64,000 nt of DNA, from positions 22,554 through 86,553 of the forward strand of contig CAZKLU010000001.1 in assembly GCA_964553775.1 (NCBI GenBank), written 5' to 3'. The notes under the pieces were generated by a model. The model did not search any database, had not been told where the DNA came from, and saw only the letters and a list, made by a program, of their open reading frames with translations. Positions 9,057-18,528 of the stretch are shown here, in pieces; within the stretch, counting starts at the first letter, position 1, and each line of letters starts with the position of its first letter. The DNA comes from RUG626 sp964553775. GTDB taxonomy: Bacteria > Bacillota > Clostridia > Oscillospirales > Oscillospiraceae. Made by a program: the position numbers and the translations under genes.

Positions 9057-9548
9057 TCACAATACCTTCACCGGTTTTCCGTAGGCGTTTATCCTGCCCT
9101 GTCCGGTTGCCGGGTCAAACGAGAGTGTCCTCGCGACGGAGCCTCCCGTGTCCTCGGCGAGTATTCTTATGCCCTCTTTGCGGAGCGTCAGCTTGACACT
9201 TTCAATGTTTCTCTGCCCGATATTGCCAAGCGCGCCGCCGCCGCTGACTTCAAACATCTTCGCGCCGCCAGCGATTTTCGCTGTAATGCGGGATTTCAGC
9301 GCGCCTTTTCCCTCCATCTGCCGAAGTGTCTCCTTGATACCTGTATCGGCGTATTTCATCGGATTTTTGCGCCCCGCCTCCATGTTCAGGGGCAGCATTA
9401 TATGTATCAGTGCCGCCAGCTTCACGCCGGGGTCATACAGACATATACCGATACATGAACCCAGAGCGTAAGTTATCAGTTCTCCCTCCCATTGTGACAT
9501 TTTCATATCCGCAATGCCTACTGTGATTTTGCCAGAGGTACTAATCAT
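9057..9548 (-). CDS. cheD: Chemoreceptor glutamine deamidase CheD
   Basis: 163 residues. CheD deamidates receptor glutamines and, in the Bacillus system, binds CheC. The catalytic Cys sits in YALGSCIGICLYD and the conserved His in LIHIMLPL; the GGAKMF loop is present. The ATG at 9548 overlaps the end of cheC by 8 bases, so the two are probably translationally coupled, in line with CheC-CheD forming a complex. Length is normal for the family. Confidence 0.93.
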   Translation of the reverse strand: MISTSGKITVGIADMKMSQWEGELITYALGSCIGICLYDPGVKLAALIHIMLPLNMEAGRKNPMKYADTGIKETLRQMEGKGALKSRITAKIAGGAKMFEVSGGGALGNIGQRNIESVKLTLRKEGIRILAEDTGGSVARTLSFDPATGQGRINAYGKPVKVL

Positions 9549-10167
9549 TTGTTACGCCCAGCTTTCTCAACAGGAAGTTCAGGGAACGCACATCCGGTGA
9601 CATAATCAAACGGCAGGGAACCTCTCCCTCATCGCAGACAAAGTTTCCGCCGATTGTCATAAGATAATCTGTCTGACCGCCGTACTCCGCCATTGGAACA
9701 GCGATTATAGCACCCTGCATATCGACTGACATACACGGAACGGTCAAAGAGACTGAAATATCCGCAAGGCTTGACAGCGCGTTAATAAATGTGGAGATCA
9801 TGATATTTCCGACTTCAATGAGTGCGGAACGCTCCATTTCGCCCAGCTCGTCATAGCTTGTAATTTTCTCATTGAGCATACTGTTCAGTACAAGATTGAT
9901 AAAGTCAAGAGACTGCGCGGCGAGCATTATGCCGTTTACCTCCCCGCTTATTTTGACAAGCACACCCGCCGTTATTTCTTCGGGACCGCCTATCCAGTCG
10001 ATAGCCTCGTTGTAGCCCATTATGCGAACTTCGGGAAGCGTTATGTCTACCTCCCTTCCGAGCATCTGCGACAGCGCGGTCGCGGCGTTGCCCGTACCGA
10101 TACTTCCGATTTCGCGGAGCGTATCGATCTCAAGCGACGATAGCTCATTGTAATTTTTAATGTTCAT
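9541..10167 (-). CDS. cheC: CheY-P phosphatase CheC (first active site altered)
   Basis: 208 residues with the two pseudo-symmetric halves of CheC. Each half normally carries an ExxN phosphatase pair. The second half keeps it (IEVGNIMISTFINAL), but the first reads REIGSIGTGNAAT, with Ser where Asn is usual. Only the second site is expected to be fully active. The ATG at 10167 follows AGGGAGGG. The gene lies downstream of the FlgF/FlgG genes and overlaps cheD. Confidence 0.9.
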   Translation of the reverse strand: MNIKNYNELSSLEIDTLREIGSIGTGNAATALSQMLGREVDITLPEVRIMGYNEAIDWIGGPEEITAGVLVKISGEVNGIMLAAQSLDFINLVLNSMLNEKITSYDELGEMERSALIEVGNIMISTFINALSSLADISVSLTVPCMSVDMQGAIIAVPMAEYGGQTDYLMTIGGNFVCDEGEVPCRLIMSPDVRSLNFLLRKLGVTND

Positions 10168-10189
10168 ATCAAAACCCTCCCTGTACGGT

Positions 10190-10918
10190 TCAGCGCAAGT
10201 TGTTTACGGTCGTTTCTATTTCATCTGACGCTGTTATCATTTTAAGCAGCATACTGTACGATCGCTGCGTCTCGATAACCTTTGAAAGCTCATACGCCAG
10301 ATCGACGTTCGACATCTCAAGAGCGTTCTTAACGAGCTTGCCTGTTCCCTGCGCCTCATCACCGTTTTTATTGATAGAGGTGAACATATTGTCCATCTCG
10401 CTCAAAATGCCGTCATAATTCTCGAACGTGAATATTCCAATCGCCTCGGTATTGAGCGGGTCGCTGTCTGTTATATCTATAATATTGCTGTCCTGGTCAA
10501 GTACAAATCTCCCGTTGCCGTCGCAGAGATACCATCTAAGCTCTGTCTCGCCGTTTGCGTTTGTTGTCTCTACGCTTGACTTTGTAAATGAGCCGTCGCG
10601 TGTGTACTCTACAGTACCCGTCACCGAATCGTATAACTTGAAGAAGCCATCACCCTCGATCGCGTAATCATATCCCAAGTCGGTATACATAAATGCGCTG
10701 CCGCTTGTGTTTGTCGCCGCCGCCTCAAGTCTCGCTCCGACACCTCTCGGCAGATCCTCCGTCACGCCCTCGATATTCTGTGTGATAAGCTGGCTGAACG
10801 AGGGTACCTTTGCCTTAAAGCCGTATGTATTGACGTTCGATATGTTGTTGCCGTGTACGTTAAGCCTGTCCTGCTGCTGAATCGCGCCTGTTGTTGCCGT
10901 GTAAAACGAAAGATTCAT
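10190..10918 (-). CDS. Flagellar rod protein, FlgG/FlgF family
   Basis: 242 residues. The N-terminal rod motif (DRLNVHGNNISNVNTYGFKA), the central IEGDGFFKL segment and the C-terminal helix (VIETQRSYSMLLKMITASDEI) define the FlgE/F/G family. It is the second of two tandem copies, 11 bases after the first. One copy is probably FlgF and the other FlgG, the proximal and distal rod; which is which is not settled by reading alone. Confidence 0.88.
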   Translation of the reverse strand: MNLSFYTATTGAIQQQDRLNVHGNNISNVNTYGFKAKVPSFSQLITQNIEGVTEDLPRGVGARLEAAATNTSGSAFMYTDLGYDYAIEGDGFFKLYDSVTGTVEYTRDGSFTKSSVETTNANGETELRWYLCDGNGRFVLDQDSNIIDITDSDPLNTEAIGIFTFENYDGILSEMDNMFTSINKNGDEAQGTGKLVKNALEMSNVDLAYELSKVIETQRSYSMLLKMITASDEIETTVNNLR

Positions 10919-10929
10919 ACTTATTCACC

Positions 10930-11679
10930 TCACAATCTGCCAACCTCGGTAGTTGCTTTTGTCATAACGCTGTCGTATATCTGAAGTGCTTCCGCCGCGC
11001 TCTGGTACGCTCTCTGTGTCGATATAAGCTCCGTCAGCATTTCAGCCATATCATCGTTTGACTGCTCCAGATAGCCGTTATATATAACCACGTCCGTGAG
11101 CTGCCCCTGTCCCTCGGCTGTGAAGAAGCCCTGATCATCCTTATTGAGCGTTCCGTTATCCTCGAATGTCCACACGCCGATTTTGCCGAGATAGTTCCCG
11201 TCCTGCGAATATATGCTGCCCAAATCATCGGTGATTATTTTATCTGTACCGAGCTGTATCGGGTTCCCGTTCACATCTAAAACTCTGCCCTTATCCGAGA
11301 GCCAGAGATAACCGTCATCATCGAGCGAGAAATTTCCGTTTCTTGTATAGCAGGTGTTGCCGTCCGCTGTCTCTATCTGGAAAAAGCCTTCGCCGTAAAT
11401 GCAGAAATCGAGCGGCAGATATGTCTCCTGCGGCGCACCCTGAGTGTAGTCTGTATATAGCTGGTCGGGAACTGTTATGTAGCTCTGTGTGCCGATGTCA
11501 ACGTAATTTTTGCTTCGGTTCCCGACACGCTGCCACATGACTTCCTCAAATGTTGTCTGTGTGAACTGGTCAGCTTTGTAACCTGCGGTCGAGATGTTTG
11601 TCATATTATTTGAGAGTATATCAAGGTGCTTTCCGTGTGTCATCATCGCCGATGTCAAATTATAAAAACCCTTATACAT
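10930..11679 (-). CDS. Flagellar rod protein, FlgF/FlgG family
   Basis: 249 residues. N-terminal motif HLDILSNNMTNISTAGYKA, central LDFCIYGEGFFQI, and C-terminal ELISTQRAYQSAAEALQIYD are diagnostic of hook/rod family proteins exported by the flagellar type III system. It is transcribed directly after fliA (13-base gap) and before its paralogue. The family assignment is firm; the FlgF versus FlgG label is not. Confidence 0.88.
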   Translation of the reverse strand: MYKGFYNLTSAMMTHGKHLDILSNNMTNISTAGYKADQFTQTTFEEVMWQRVGNRSKNYVDIGTQSYITVPDQLYTDYTQGAPQETYLPLDFCIYGEGFFQIETADGNTCYTRNGNFSLDDDGYLWLSDKGRVLDVNGNPIQLGTDKIITDDLGSIYSQDGNYLGKIGVWTFEDNGTLNKDDQGFFTAEGQGQLTDVVIYNGYLEQSNDDMAEMLTELISTQRAYQSAAEALQIYDSVMTKATTEVGRL

Positions 11680-11692
11680 ACCGATCCTCCTT

Positions 11693-12451
11693 CTACTGCG
11701 CGTCCAGCATAACCTTCAGCTTCTGTATAGCCCTCGCGTGGATCTGCGAAACTCTGGCGAAGCTGACACCGAGTATCGCGGCAATATCCTTCATTTTCAT
11801 ATCCTTCTGATAATAAAGCGACAGGACAAGCTGTTCATTATCGCGCAGTTTACCTATTGATTCCGACAGAATATTTATAAGCTCCTGATGTTCTATAGTC
11901 ATCTCCGGCATACTTTCGAGATCGTCCGTCTCGTTTGTCGGGAACTGTTCGTAGCCCTCAAGAGCCTCCTCAAGCGAGACAACGCTGTAAATTGATGTCC
12001 GTGACAGCGACTCATAATATTCATCATCGGACAGATTCAGCTTTTGCGCCACCTCGTGGTCGGTGGGAAGTCTGCCGAGGTCACTGTACAGTTCCGCGTT
12101 GGCGCGTTCCATCTCTTTGGCGCGTTTGCGTATCGGGCGTGGAACCCAGTCCTGCCGTCTTGCGAGATCTATGACCATGCCGCGAATACGCTTGGCGATG
12201 TAAGTTTCAAATTTGCCCTTTTCGGGGTCATATTTTTCAACCGAATGTGCGAGGACGATAAGCCCTTCGTTTACTATGTCCTCTATCTGCGCGAAACTTG
12301 AGTAAACTCCTCTTATTTGCAGCGCAATATGCTTTATCATATCGGAGTAGCGCATAACTATCGTCCATTTAAGCTCATCGCTTGGGGATTCCCTGTAGAG
12401 CTTAAACAGGTCTTCGGTTGTCATTTCCTCGTAAGCTTCTTCACCTTTCAC
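11693..12451 (-). CDS. fliA: Flagellar sigma factor (FliA/WhiG, sigma-28)
   Basis: 252 residues. Region 2 is seen in MRYSDMIKHIALQIRGVYSSFAQIEDIVNEGLI and the RIRGMVIDLARRQDWVPR segment that is characteristic of the FliA/WhiG/SigD group. Region 3 contains LPTDHEVAQKLNLSDDEYYE, and region 4 ends in the helix-turn-helix MKDIAAILGVSFARVSQIHARA. It should direct late flagellar and chemotaxis genes. The start is GTG at 12451 in a 4-base overlap with flhA. No FlgM anti-sigma factor was found in the window. Confidence 0.92.
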   Translation of the reverse strand: MKGEEAYEEMTTEDLFKLYRESPSDELKWTIVMRYSDMIKHIALQIRGVYSSFAQIEDIVNEGLIVLAHSVEKYDPEKGKFETYIAKRIRGMVIDLARRQDWVPRPIRKRAKEMERANAELYSDLGRLPTDHEVAQKLNLSDDEYYESLSRTSIYSVVSLEEALEGYEQFPTNETDDLESMPEMTIEHQELINILSESIGKLRDNEQLVLSLYYQKDMKMKDIAAILGVSFARVSQIHARAIQKLKVMLDAQ

Positions 12452-14541
12452 GCTCCCACCGCCTTCTTTTCGTTGCTAAGGGTGACATTGCCTATCGACT
12501 GGATCTGAACCGTACCTACTATTTCATTAAACGACAGCACATAAAGCCCCGGAAAATACTGTCCCAGCAGTCTGCTGAGGTATACGCGAATAACCTGACT
12601 TGTGAGCAGTATCGGCGTAAGTCCCAGCTCCTGAAATTTCTTCATGTGTTCGGATATTTGCGTGACAAGGGGCGATATAAGCTCCGGACCCATCGCGAGG
12701 TAGATACCCCTGTCGTTTTTGGTGAGCGAACCGACAATTTTTCTCTCGACTTCTCCGTCAAGGGTGATTGCGCGAAGCTGACCGTTTTCGCAGAAGCGTC
12801 TTGTTATAGTTCTGCTTATTGCCGAACGCACACTCTCCGTCAGCATATCGGGATCTCTTGTTGTACTCATGGCATCCACGAGAGTTTCAAGTATTGTACC
12901 CAGATCGCGTATGGGAACGCCCTCCAGCAGCAGATTCTTCAGCACCTTTTCCAGCAGCGCGTATGAGACTATCGCGGGACAAGCCTCCTCGACAAGCTCC
13001 GGCGATGTTCTCTTGAGGTTCTCGACAAGCTGAATTGTCTCGGTTCTTGACAGCAGCTCGTGTGCGTGGCGTCTTATTGTCTCCGAGAGGTGTGTCAGAA
13101 GCACTGAAAGCGGGTCAATTACCGTGTAACCGTAAATTTCCGCCATTTCCTTGTTTTCCGGAAGGATCCAGCGTGATGGGATACCGTAAGCCGGTTCTAC
13201 AGTTTCAATGCCGTCTATTTCTCTCACGGGGTTTGCGGGTTCGAGCGCGAGGTAGTAATCCATAAGGATCTCGCCTCTCGCGACTTCCTCACCCTTTATA
13301 TATATAACATACTGGTTCGTACCGAGCATGGTGCCGTCGTGCAATCGGACAGTCGGTATGACGAAGCCCATCTCCTGAGCGTACTGTCTGCGGAATATGA
13401 CTATACGGTTTATGAGCTTGCCGCCGCTGCTCTCGTCAACGAGGGGAATCAAGCTGTAGCCGACTTCCATCTCTATAGGTTCAACTGTTAAAAGCGAATA
13501 TACGTTGCTTATATCCTTATAATAATCAGCCGCGGTTGGAGCAAGCTCTTCCGGAGCCGGCTGTGTCTGTGCCGTTTCGCCTGGAGCTTCTTCCTCCTGC
13601 TTCTGTGCGCGTGACAGGAAGTAACTCAGTACCATAAGCATAGCCGCGACAACCAAAAGCGCGACATGGGGTGTGTTCGGCATAATCGCTAAGAATATCA
13701 GCGCGACACCGGCTGACATGAAGGCTCTCGGCTGTGCCGTGAACTGGTTGAGAACGTCAATGTTAAGGCTGCCGTCCGAAACGGAACGGGTAACTATCAT
13801 GCCTGTAGCTGTTGAAATCATCAGTGACGGGAGCTGTGACACAAGACCGTCACCGACTGTAGCGGTAGCGTAAATTGAGAGTGCCGATGAAGCGTCCATG
13901 CCCTCCTGAAGCATACCGACAAGGAAACCCCCGATAAGGTCAATGAGCGTGATAATAATGCTCATTACAGCATCGCCCTTGACTATCTTCGTGGCACCGT
14001 CCATAGCACCGTAAAAGTCGGCTTCCTTCTGAATTTTTTCGCGTCTTACTTTTGCTTCCTGCTCGTTTATAAGACCGGTATTCAGGTCAGCGTCGATCGC
14101 CATCTGTTTTCCGGGCATAGCGTCAAGTGTGAATCTTGCGGCGACTTCCGCGACACGTTCCGCGCCCTTGGATATGACGATGAACTGCATTAAGACGATA
14201 ATTATAAAGACCACGAAACCTATGACGATATTTCCGGACGTTATAAGATTACCGAATGCCGAGATAACGCTTCCTGCCTGTCCTCCGTTACTGAGTATAA
14301 GACGTGTTGACGAGACATTCATGCCGAGCCGGAAGAGCGTCGTAATGAGCAACAGTGACGGGAAGATAGAGAAATCAAGTGCGTCGGAGATGTTCATTGT
14401 GATGAGCAGTATCATAATGGAGAGCGCGATATTTATTACAAGAAGAACGTCAAGTATAGCTGCGGGAAGCGGGAGAATCAAGAAAAGGACAATAATGACA
14501 ACAAATATAGATACCACATTATTGCCGATCCATTTGAGCAT
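12448..14541 (-). CDS. flhA: Flagellar export gate protein FlhA
   Basis: 697 residues, normal length. The N-terminal half holds about eight transmembrane segments and the conserved loop RVAEVAARFTLDAMPGKQMAIDADL. The C-terminal cytoplasmic half contains GYSLIPLVD and the docking domain for chaperone-substrate complexes. FlhA forms the nonameric ring of the type III export gate and takes part in proton-driven export. It leads a second gene group (flhA-fliA-flgF/G) after a 364-base gap from flhB, and is followed directly by fliA; the flhF and flhG genes usually found here are missing. Confidence 0.95.
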   Translation of the reverse strand: MLKWIGNNVVSIFVVIIVLFLILPLPAAILDVLLVINIALSIMILLITMNISDALDFSIFPSLLLITTLFRLGMNVSSTRLILSNGGQAGSVISAFGNLITSGNIVIGFVVFIIIVLMQFIVISKGAERVAEVAARFTLDAMPGKQMAIDADLNTGLINEQEAKVRREKIQKEADFYGAMDGATKIVKGDAVMSIIITLIDLIGGFLVGMLQEGMDASSALSIYATATVGDGLVSQLPSLMISTATGMIVTRSVSDGSLNIDVLNQFTAQPRAFMSAGVALIFLAIMPNTPHVALLVVAAMLMVLSYFLSRAQKQEEEAPGETAQTQPAPEELAPTAADYYKDISNVYSLLTVEPIEMEVGYSLIPLVDESSGGKLINRIVIFRRQYAQEMGFVIPTVRLHDGTMLGTNQYVIYIKGEEVARGEILMDYYLALEPANPVREIDGIETVEPAYGIPSRWILPENKEMAEIYGYTVIDPLSVLLTHLSETIRRHAHELLSRTETIQLVENLKRTSPELVEEACPAIVSYALLEKVLKNLLLEGVPIRDLGTILETLVDAMSTTRDPDMLTESVRSAISRTITRRFCENGQLRAITLDGEVERKIVGSLTKNDRGIYLAMGPELISPLVTQISEHMKKFQELGLTPILLTSQVIRVYLSRLLGQYFPGLYVLSFNEIVGTVQIQSIGNVTLSNEKKAVGA

Positions 14542-14905
14542 TCACGTTTCCTCCCTCAACCAAAAATTATATCGCGCACCGTGCGTTTCATTAGATGCCT
14601 CTGCGCCTTTTTACTCTGCGGCAATAGCTTTTCGGGTTTGCGGCTCAACGGAATTTCAGTGCGGCTGCCCGCTTAAAAACTGAAACGAATTTCAGGACGG
14701 CAAAGCCGCGTTGAAATACCGGGCTTTATTTTCGCCGATCGGACTTTATAAGCGCAGGATCCGCAAACTTTTTTCGTGAGAAGCGCGGCGCGTCACGGCA
14801 AATATTTACCACGCGGTTATTTATAAAGCGTTGAAAAGCCTTAAAACGAGAGACTCAAAATCAGGAAAATTACCTTTCCGCCGCGTTCAGGGGATTTCGC
14901 AAATT
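14542..14905. other. Intergenic gap inside the flagellar cluster (flhB-flhA)
   Basis: 364 bases with no open frame that I would call a gene. It is the only long gap between flagellar structural genes apart from the stretch around flbD. It may hold a promoter for flhA-fliA, but I see only a poor ATTATA-like -10 near 14566 on the minus strand and no good -35. Confidence 0.4.
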
Positions 14906-15994
14906 CTAAGCAGTTTCTTTAGGTGCCGCGTTCGGGGCTTTAATTCTTCCGAGCTTATAGAGGTACACCATAACCTCGGCGACCGCTTCGTACATCTGCG
15001 GGGGAATCTGCCTGTTAAGATCCGACGACTTATAAAGCGCTCTCGCGACTTCAACATTTTCGATAACCGGTATATCGTTTTCCTCCGCGACCGCGACTAT
15101 TCTGAGTGCCAGCTCATCAAGACCCTTCGCAAGGACAACGGGTGCTTCATCCTCATCGGCGTGGTACCTGAGAGCGACAGCGACATGCGTCGGGTTACGG
15201 ATAATGACATCTGATTTCGGAACCTGCTGCATCATACGCGACTGCGACATTTTACGCTGTAATTCTTTTATCTTTCCCTTTATCTTAGGATCTCCCTCTG
15301 TCTGCTTATATTCCTCCTTGACTTCCTGCTTTGTCATTTTCATCTGTCTCTCAAAATCCCACCACTGATATATATAATCGAGAGCCGCGACCACAAGAAA
15401 CGCGACAGCTATTTTGAGTACAAGATTGAATATTGCCGTGAAGAGATCCTCGCACGAGCCTGTTATCTCCGAGTAGAGATAATTTGACGCGGTGGCTATG
15501 AGATTTACAAGATCCGAGTAGATAAAATACAAAAGTACAGCTATCTCAATAATTCCCTTGAGTGCCTGCACAAGGCTTTTAAGAGAAAACAACCGTTTGA
15601 ACCCGCTTATCGGGTTAATGCGGTTAAATTTCGGCTTCATCGGTTCCGCCGTCACAAGAAACTGTGTTTGAGCGAATGTAGCGATAACCGCCGCCGCGAG
15701 TACCGCGATAAGTACCGGCGCGACCATTTTCGCAACTATAATAACGGAATCTATAAAAAGTCCGGTATATATGCCCTCGCTGAGATCGTTTCGCGTCAGG
15801 TCAATGCAGTAACGCACAAACTGGCTTGCGTATCCGGCAGCCGAGGCAAATGTAATTCTCAATATCACAATACCCGCGAAAAGTGTCGCAACTGTCACAA
15901 TATCCTTGCTCATAAGGATATTGCCTTTTTTTCGTTCGTCACGCCGCTTTTTCGGTGTGGCTTTTTCGGTTTTTTCTTCGCTGCCGCCGCCCAA
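14906..15994 (-). CDS. flhB: Flagellar export switch protein FlhB
   Basis: 362 residues. An N-terminal basic segment (EKTEKATPKKRRDERKKGN) is followed by four membrane helices and a cytoplasmic domain. The autocleavage motif is present as NPTH in IIRNPTHVAVALRY. FlhB switches substrate specificity from rod/hook to filament after cleavage, with FliK as its partner. Start is TTG at 15994, preceded by AAAAGGGGGG at good spacing; no in-frame ATG is better placed. Confidence 0.94.
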   Translation of the reverse strand: MGGGSEEKTEKATPKKRRDERKKGNILMSKDIVTVATLFAGIVILRITFASAAGYASQFVRYCIDLTRNDLSEGIYTGLFIDSVIIVAKMVAPVLIAVLAAAVIATFAQTQFLVTAEPMKPKFNRINPISGFKRLFSLKSLVQALKGIIEIAVLLYFIYSDLVNLIATASNYLYSEITGSCEDLFTAIFNLVLKIAVAFLVVAALDYIYQWWDFERQMKMTKQEVKEEYKQTEGDPKIKGKIKELQRKMSQSRMMQQVPKSDVIIRNPTHVAVALRYHADEDEAPVVLAKGLDELALRIVAVAEENDIPVIENVEVARALYKSSDLNRQIPPQMYEAVAEVMVYLYKLGRIKAPNAAPKETA

Positions 15995-16016
15995 ATCTGT
16001 CCCCCCTTTTCACCCG

Positions 16017-16790
16017 CTATCCATGCGCGAGGTCAAGAGCAAGTTCTATTTCCCGAAGCATACCCGATTCAATCTCAAGCATGAAATTGCTTATGGGAGC
16101 CAGCATAAGTACAAGTACAACAAGCCCGATGATGATTTTCAGCTCTATATTTATCGCGAATACGTTGATCTGCGGTATTGCTTTCATGAGAACTCCCATG
16201 CCAACCTGACCCAGCAGCTCCGCCGCCAGAACGGGGAAGCATAGCTTTACCGCGAGTATCATGCAGTTTACGAAAAGCTCTATAACTCTGTTCGCCGCCG
16301 CTTCTCCCAGGGACGCTGTTCCATACGGCACAAGCTCTCCCGAAGTTATCATTATCCTGATAAGCGTAATATGCCCGTTTGCCACAAAGAACAGAGTCAT
16401 CATCATAAGGCGCAGAAATGTCGCGTTGACCGTTGAGTTGGACTGCGAGGTCGTGTCGTATGTTCTCGCCATGCTCATGCCCATCTGCGTATCTATCATG
16501 CTCCCCGCCTGTTCCGGTATCATGAAGAATATGTTCATGATAACCGAAATCATAATGCCTGTACTCAGCTCAAGGAGCATTATGACCGCAAGCTCCAGAG
16601 TCGTTTGCGGCACTGTCACCCATGAGTAATCGTCATAGGTCGAGTAGATGAAGAGCGTCAGCGAAAATATAAATCCCGCCTTGAACAGGTTCGGTACACC
16701 TGATCTTCCTAAAATCGGATTGAACAGGATAAAGCCCGACATTCTCATCAGAATGAGCAGAAGCAGCGTGAACGCATTCCAGTTGATCAT
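16017..16790 (-). CDS. fliR: Flagellar export gate protein FliR
   Basis: 257 residues, very hydrophobic, with about six membrane segments and the conserved FNPILGRSGVPNLFKAGFIFSL region. FliR joins FliP and FliQ in the helical export-gate core at the base of the flagellum. It lies between fliQ and flhB with short spacers, the usual order. Confidence 0.93.
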   Translation of the reverse strand: MINWNAFTLLLLILMRMSGFILFNPILGRSGVPNLFKAGFIFSLTLFIYSTYDDYSWVTVPQTTLELAVIMLLELSTGIMISVIMNIFFMIPEQAGSMIDTQMGMSMARTYDTTSQSNSTVNATFLRLMMMTLFFVANGHITLIRIMITSGELVPYGTASLGEAAANRVIELFVNCMILAVKLCFPVLAAELLGQVGMGVLMKAIPQINVFAINIELKIIIGLVVLVLMLAPISNFMLEIESGMLREIELALDLAHG

Positions 16791-16814
16791 GCAAAATTAC
16801 CTGCCGATTCGCGC

Positions 16815-17072
16815 TTACAGCATTTGGTTAAAAATCTCTATAGTATACTCCTGAAGTGTGCCCAGCATCCAGCCGCCTCCAATCAGCAGTATGACAACTA
16901 CCACGATTAGCTTCAGCAGGAACGCTATTGACTGTTCGTGTATCTGCGTAACAGCCTGAATGATAGCTACAACAACGCCAACGAGCATACAGAGTATGAG
17001 TATCGGTCCGCCTACTTTGAGTACAACTAATATTCCGTCCTTGAAAATATCGGTAACATTTTCCGCACTCAA
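16815..17072 (-). CDS. fliQ: Flagellar export gate protein FliQ
   Basis: 85 residues, two transmembrane helices separated by a short loop (AVTQIHEQSIAFLLK), typical of FliQ. The start is TTG at 17072, with AAGGAGGG 6 bases upstream. It packs around the FliP-FliR core of the export gate. Flanked by fliP and fliR. Confidence 0.92.
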   Translation of the reverse strand: MSAENVTDIFKDGILVVLKVGGPILILCMLVGVVVAIIQAVTQIHEQSIAFLLKLIVVVVILLIGGGWMLGTLQEYTIEIFNQML

Positions 17073-17090
17073 TGCAAGCCCTCCTTATAA

Positions 17091-17756
17091 CTATACAAAT
17101 CCCTTTACAAGTGTAGAGAACAGAAGCTCCCAGCCGTTCACTGTAATAAACAGGAGCAGCTTAAACGGTGTTGAGATCATTGACGGCGGCAGCATCACCA
17201 TGCCCATTGACATCAGCGTTGAGGCAACGACTATATCAATAATCAGAAACGGTATATAGAGGTAGAAGCCTATAAGAAATCCGCGTTTCAGCTCGCTTGT
17301 CGCGAAAGCCGGCATTATGACAAGCATTGACATCTCATTGACTTCGTCGCTTGTCTCCGGCACCTCCGTATCTGAAAGTTCGCAGAAAAGCGACAGCGAT
17401 GAACTGTCGGTATTCCTTACCATGAAATCCTTGAGCGGCACCTGAGCTGTCTCAACAAACTCCGTAAGCGTTATTTCCTCGTTTACATATGGTTCGTATG
17501 CTGTCTCGTACACTTCGGTGAGTACGGGACTCATTGTGAAGAGTGTCAGAAATATGGCGATTCCGGTCAGAACCATATTCGGCGGTGTCTGCTGTGTACC
17601 CATTGCGTTTCTGAGAAACGACAGTGAAATTATGTACCGCGTGAAGGATGTCATCATCACGACGATAGACGGAAGAAGGCTTATAATCGTTATAAGCGCG
17701 ATTACTTCAAGCGTACTGACGCTGTCACCGTTTATCTGTATTAGAGAATCCTCCAT
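17091..17756 (-). CDS. fliP: Flagellar export gate protein FliP
   Basis: The start is ATG at 17756 (MEDSLIQING), with AAAGGAA upstream and 4 bases after fliO; the longer open frame to 17858 runs back into fliO. 221 residues. Conserved segments include SLLPSIVVMMTSFTRYII, RNAMGTQQTPPNMVLTG and the C-terminal GMVMLPPSMISTPFKLLLFI. FliP forms the pentameric export-gate core with FliQ and FliR. FliO, encoded just upstream, helps FliP assemble. Confidence 0.93.
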   Translation of the reverse strand: MEDSLIQINGDSVSTLEVIALITIISLLPSIVVMMTSFTRYIISLSFLRNAMGTQQTPPNMVLTGIAIFLTLFTMSPVLTEVYETAYEPYVNEEITLTEFVETAQVPLKDFMVRNTDSSSLSLFCELSDTEVPETSDEVNEMSMLVIMPAFATSELKRGFLIGFYLYIPFLIIDIVVASTLMSMGMVMLPPSMISTPFKLLLFITVNGWELLFSTLVKGFV

Positions 17757-17760
17757 AGCG

Positions 17761-18102
17761 TCATTTCCTTTTTCGTAAATTCTCCTGAAGCAGCTCGAGA
17801 AAATTTGACCTCTCCGGAGTATCTGTCTCGAGCCACTCCTCCACTTTTCCGCTCTCAAGTTCCCTCAGTACAGTAACGCTGTTTTGCGTCACGCCCAGAA
17901 GCAGGAAAGTATCCCCAACGCGCAGCAGCACTACGCGCTCGTTCCTGCCCAAGGGTATCTGTGCCGTCAAGCTCAACCTCTCCCCCGCTTTTGTACCCCG
18001 CGTTCCCGCGGGCATACCGGATTTAGCCACCCACCTCGAAACGACCCATGCCAGTACAAGAATGAGTACCGTCACGAGGAGCATTCCCAACGCTTCAAGC
18101 AT
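17761..18102 (-). CDS. fliO: Flagellar assembly protein FliO
   Basis: 113 residues. One N-terminal membrane helix (LGMLLVTVLILVLAWVVSR) is followed by a small beta-rich cytoplasmic domain (LSLTAQIPLGRNERVVLLRVGDTFLLLGV) characteristic of FliO. It stabilises FliP during export-gate assembly. It lies in the canonical place between cheY and fliP. Confidence 0.88.
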   Translation of the reverse strand: MLEALGMLLVTVLILVLAWVVSRWVAKSGMPAGTRGTKAGERLSLTAQIPLGRNERVVLLRVGDTFLLLGVTQNSVTVLRELESGKVEEWLETDTPERSNFLELLQENLRKRK

Positions 18103-18104
18103 TG

Positions 18105-18470
18105 TCAGGGAGTGCCGAGGATAGTAGTTACGGTTTTCATTATACGGTCGGGCTTAAACGGTTTAACAATAAAGTCCTTTGCCCCTGACTGTATCGCGTC
18201 AATAACCATTGCCTCCTGACCCATGGCGGAACACATCACGACATTTGCGGAGCCGTTTTTGGCGCGAATCGCCTTCAGTGCCTCAAGTCCGTCCATGTTT
18301 GGCATTGTAATATCAAGTATAACAAGATCCGGTTTTACTTCGTCATACTTCTTTACCGCGTCAAGTCCGTCCACCGCCTCATATAAATCGGTGAATCCGT
18401 TCTTGCTGAGAGTATCCTTAATAACTTTTCTCATGAAAGCAGCGTCATCAGCCAATAATATTTTTGCCAT
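18105..18470 (-). CDS. cheY: Chemotaxis response regulator CheY
   Basis: 121 residues, a stand-alone receiver. The acidic pair lies in LLADDAAF, the phospho-acceptor Asp in LVILDITMPNMDG, Thr/Ser at VVMCSAMG, and Lys in FIVKPFKP. There is no output domain. Phospho-CheY binds the motor switch and changes rotation. It directly follows fliY, whose product is expected to dephosphorylate it, and precedes fliO. Confidence 0.92.
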   Translation of the reverse strand: MAKILLADDAAFMRKVIKDTLSKNGFTDLYEAVDGLDAVKKYDEVKPDLVILDITMPNMDGLEALKAIRAKNGSANVVMCSAMGQEAMVIDAIQSGAKDFIVKPFKPDRIMKTVTTILGTP

Positions 18471-18528
18471 CGTTTTACCATCCTTTCAAGGTTAGCGTAC
18501 TTGTTAATATTATAATTTCATCCAGAGC

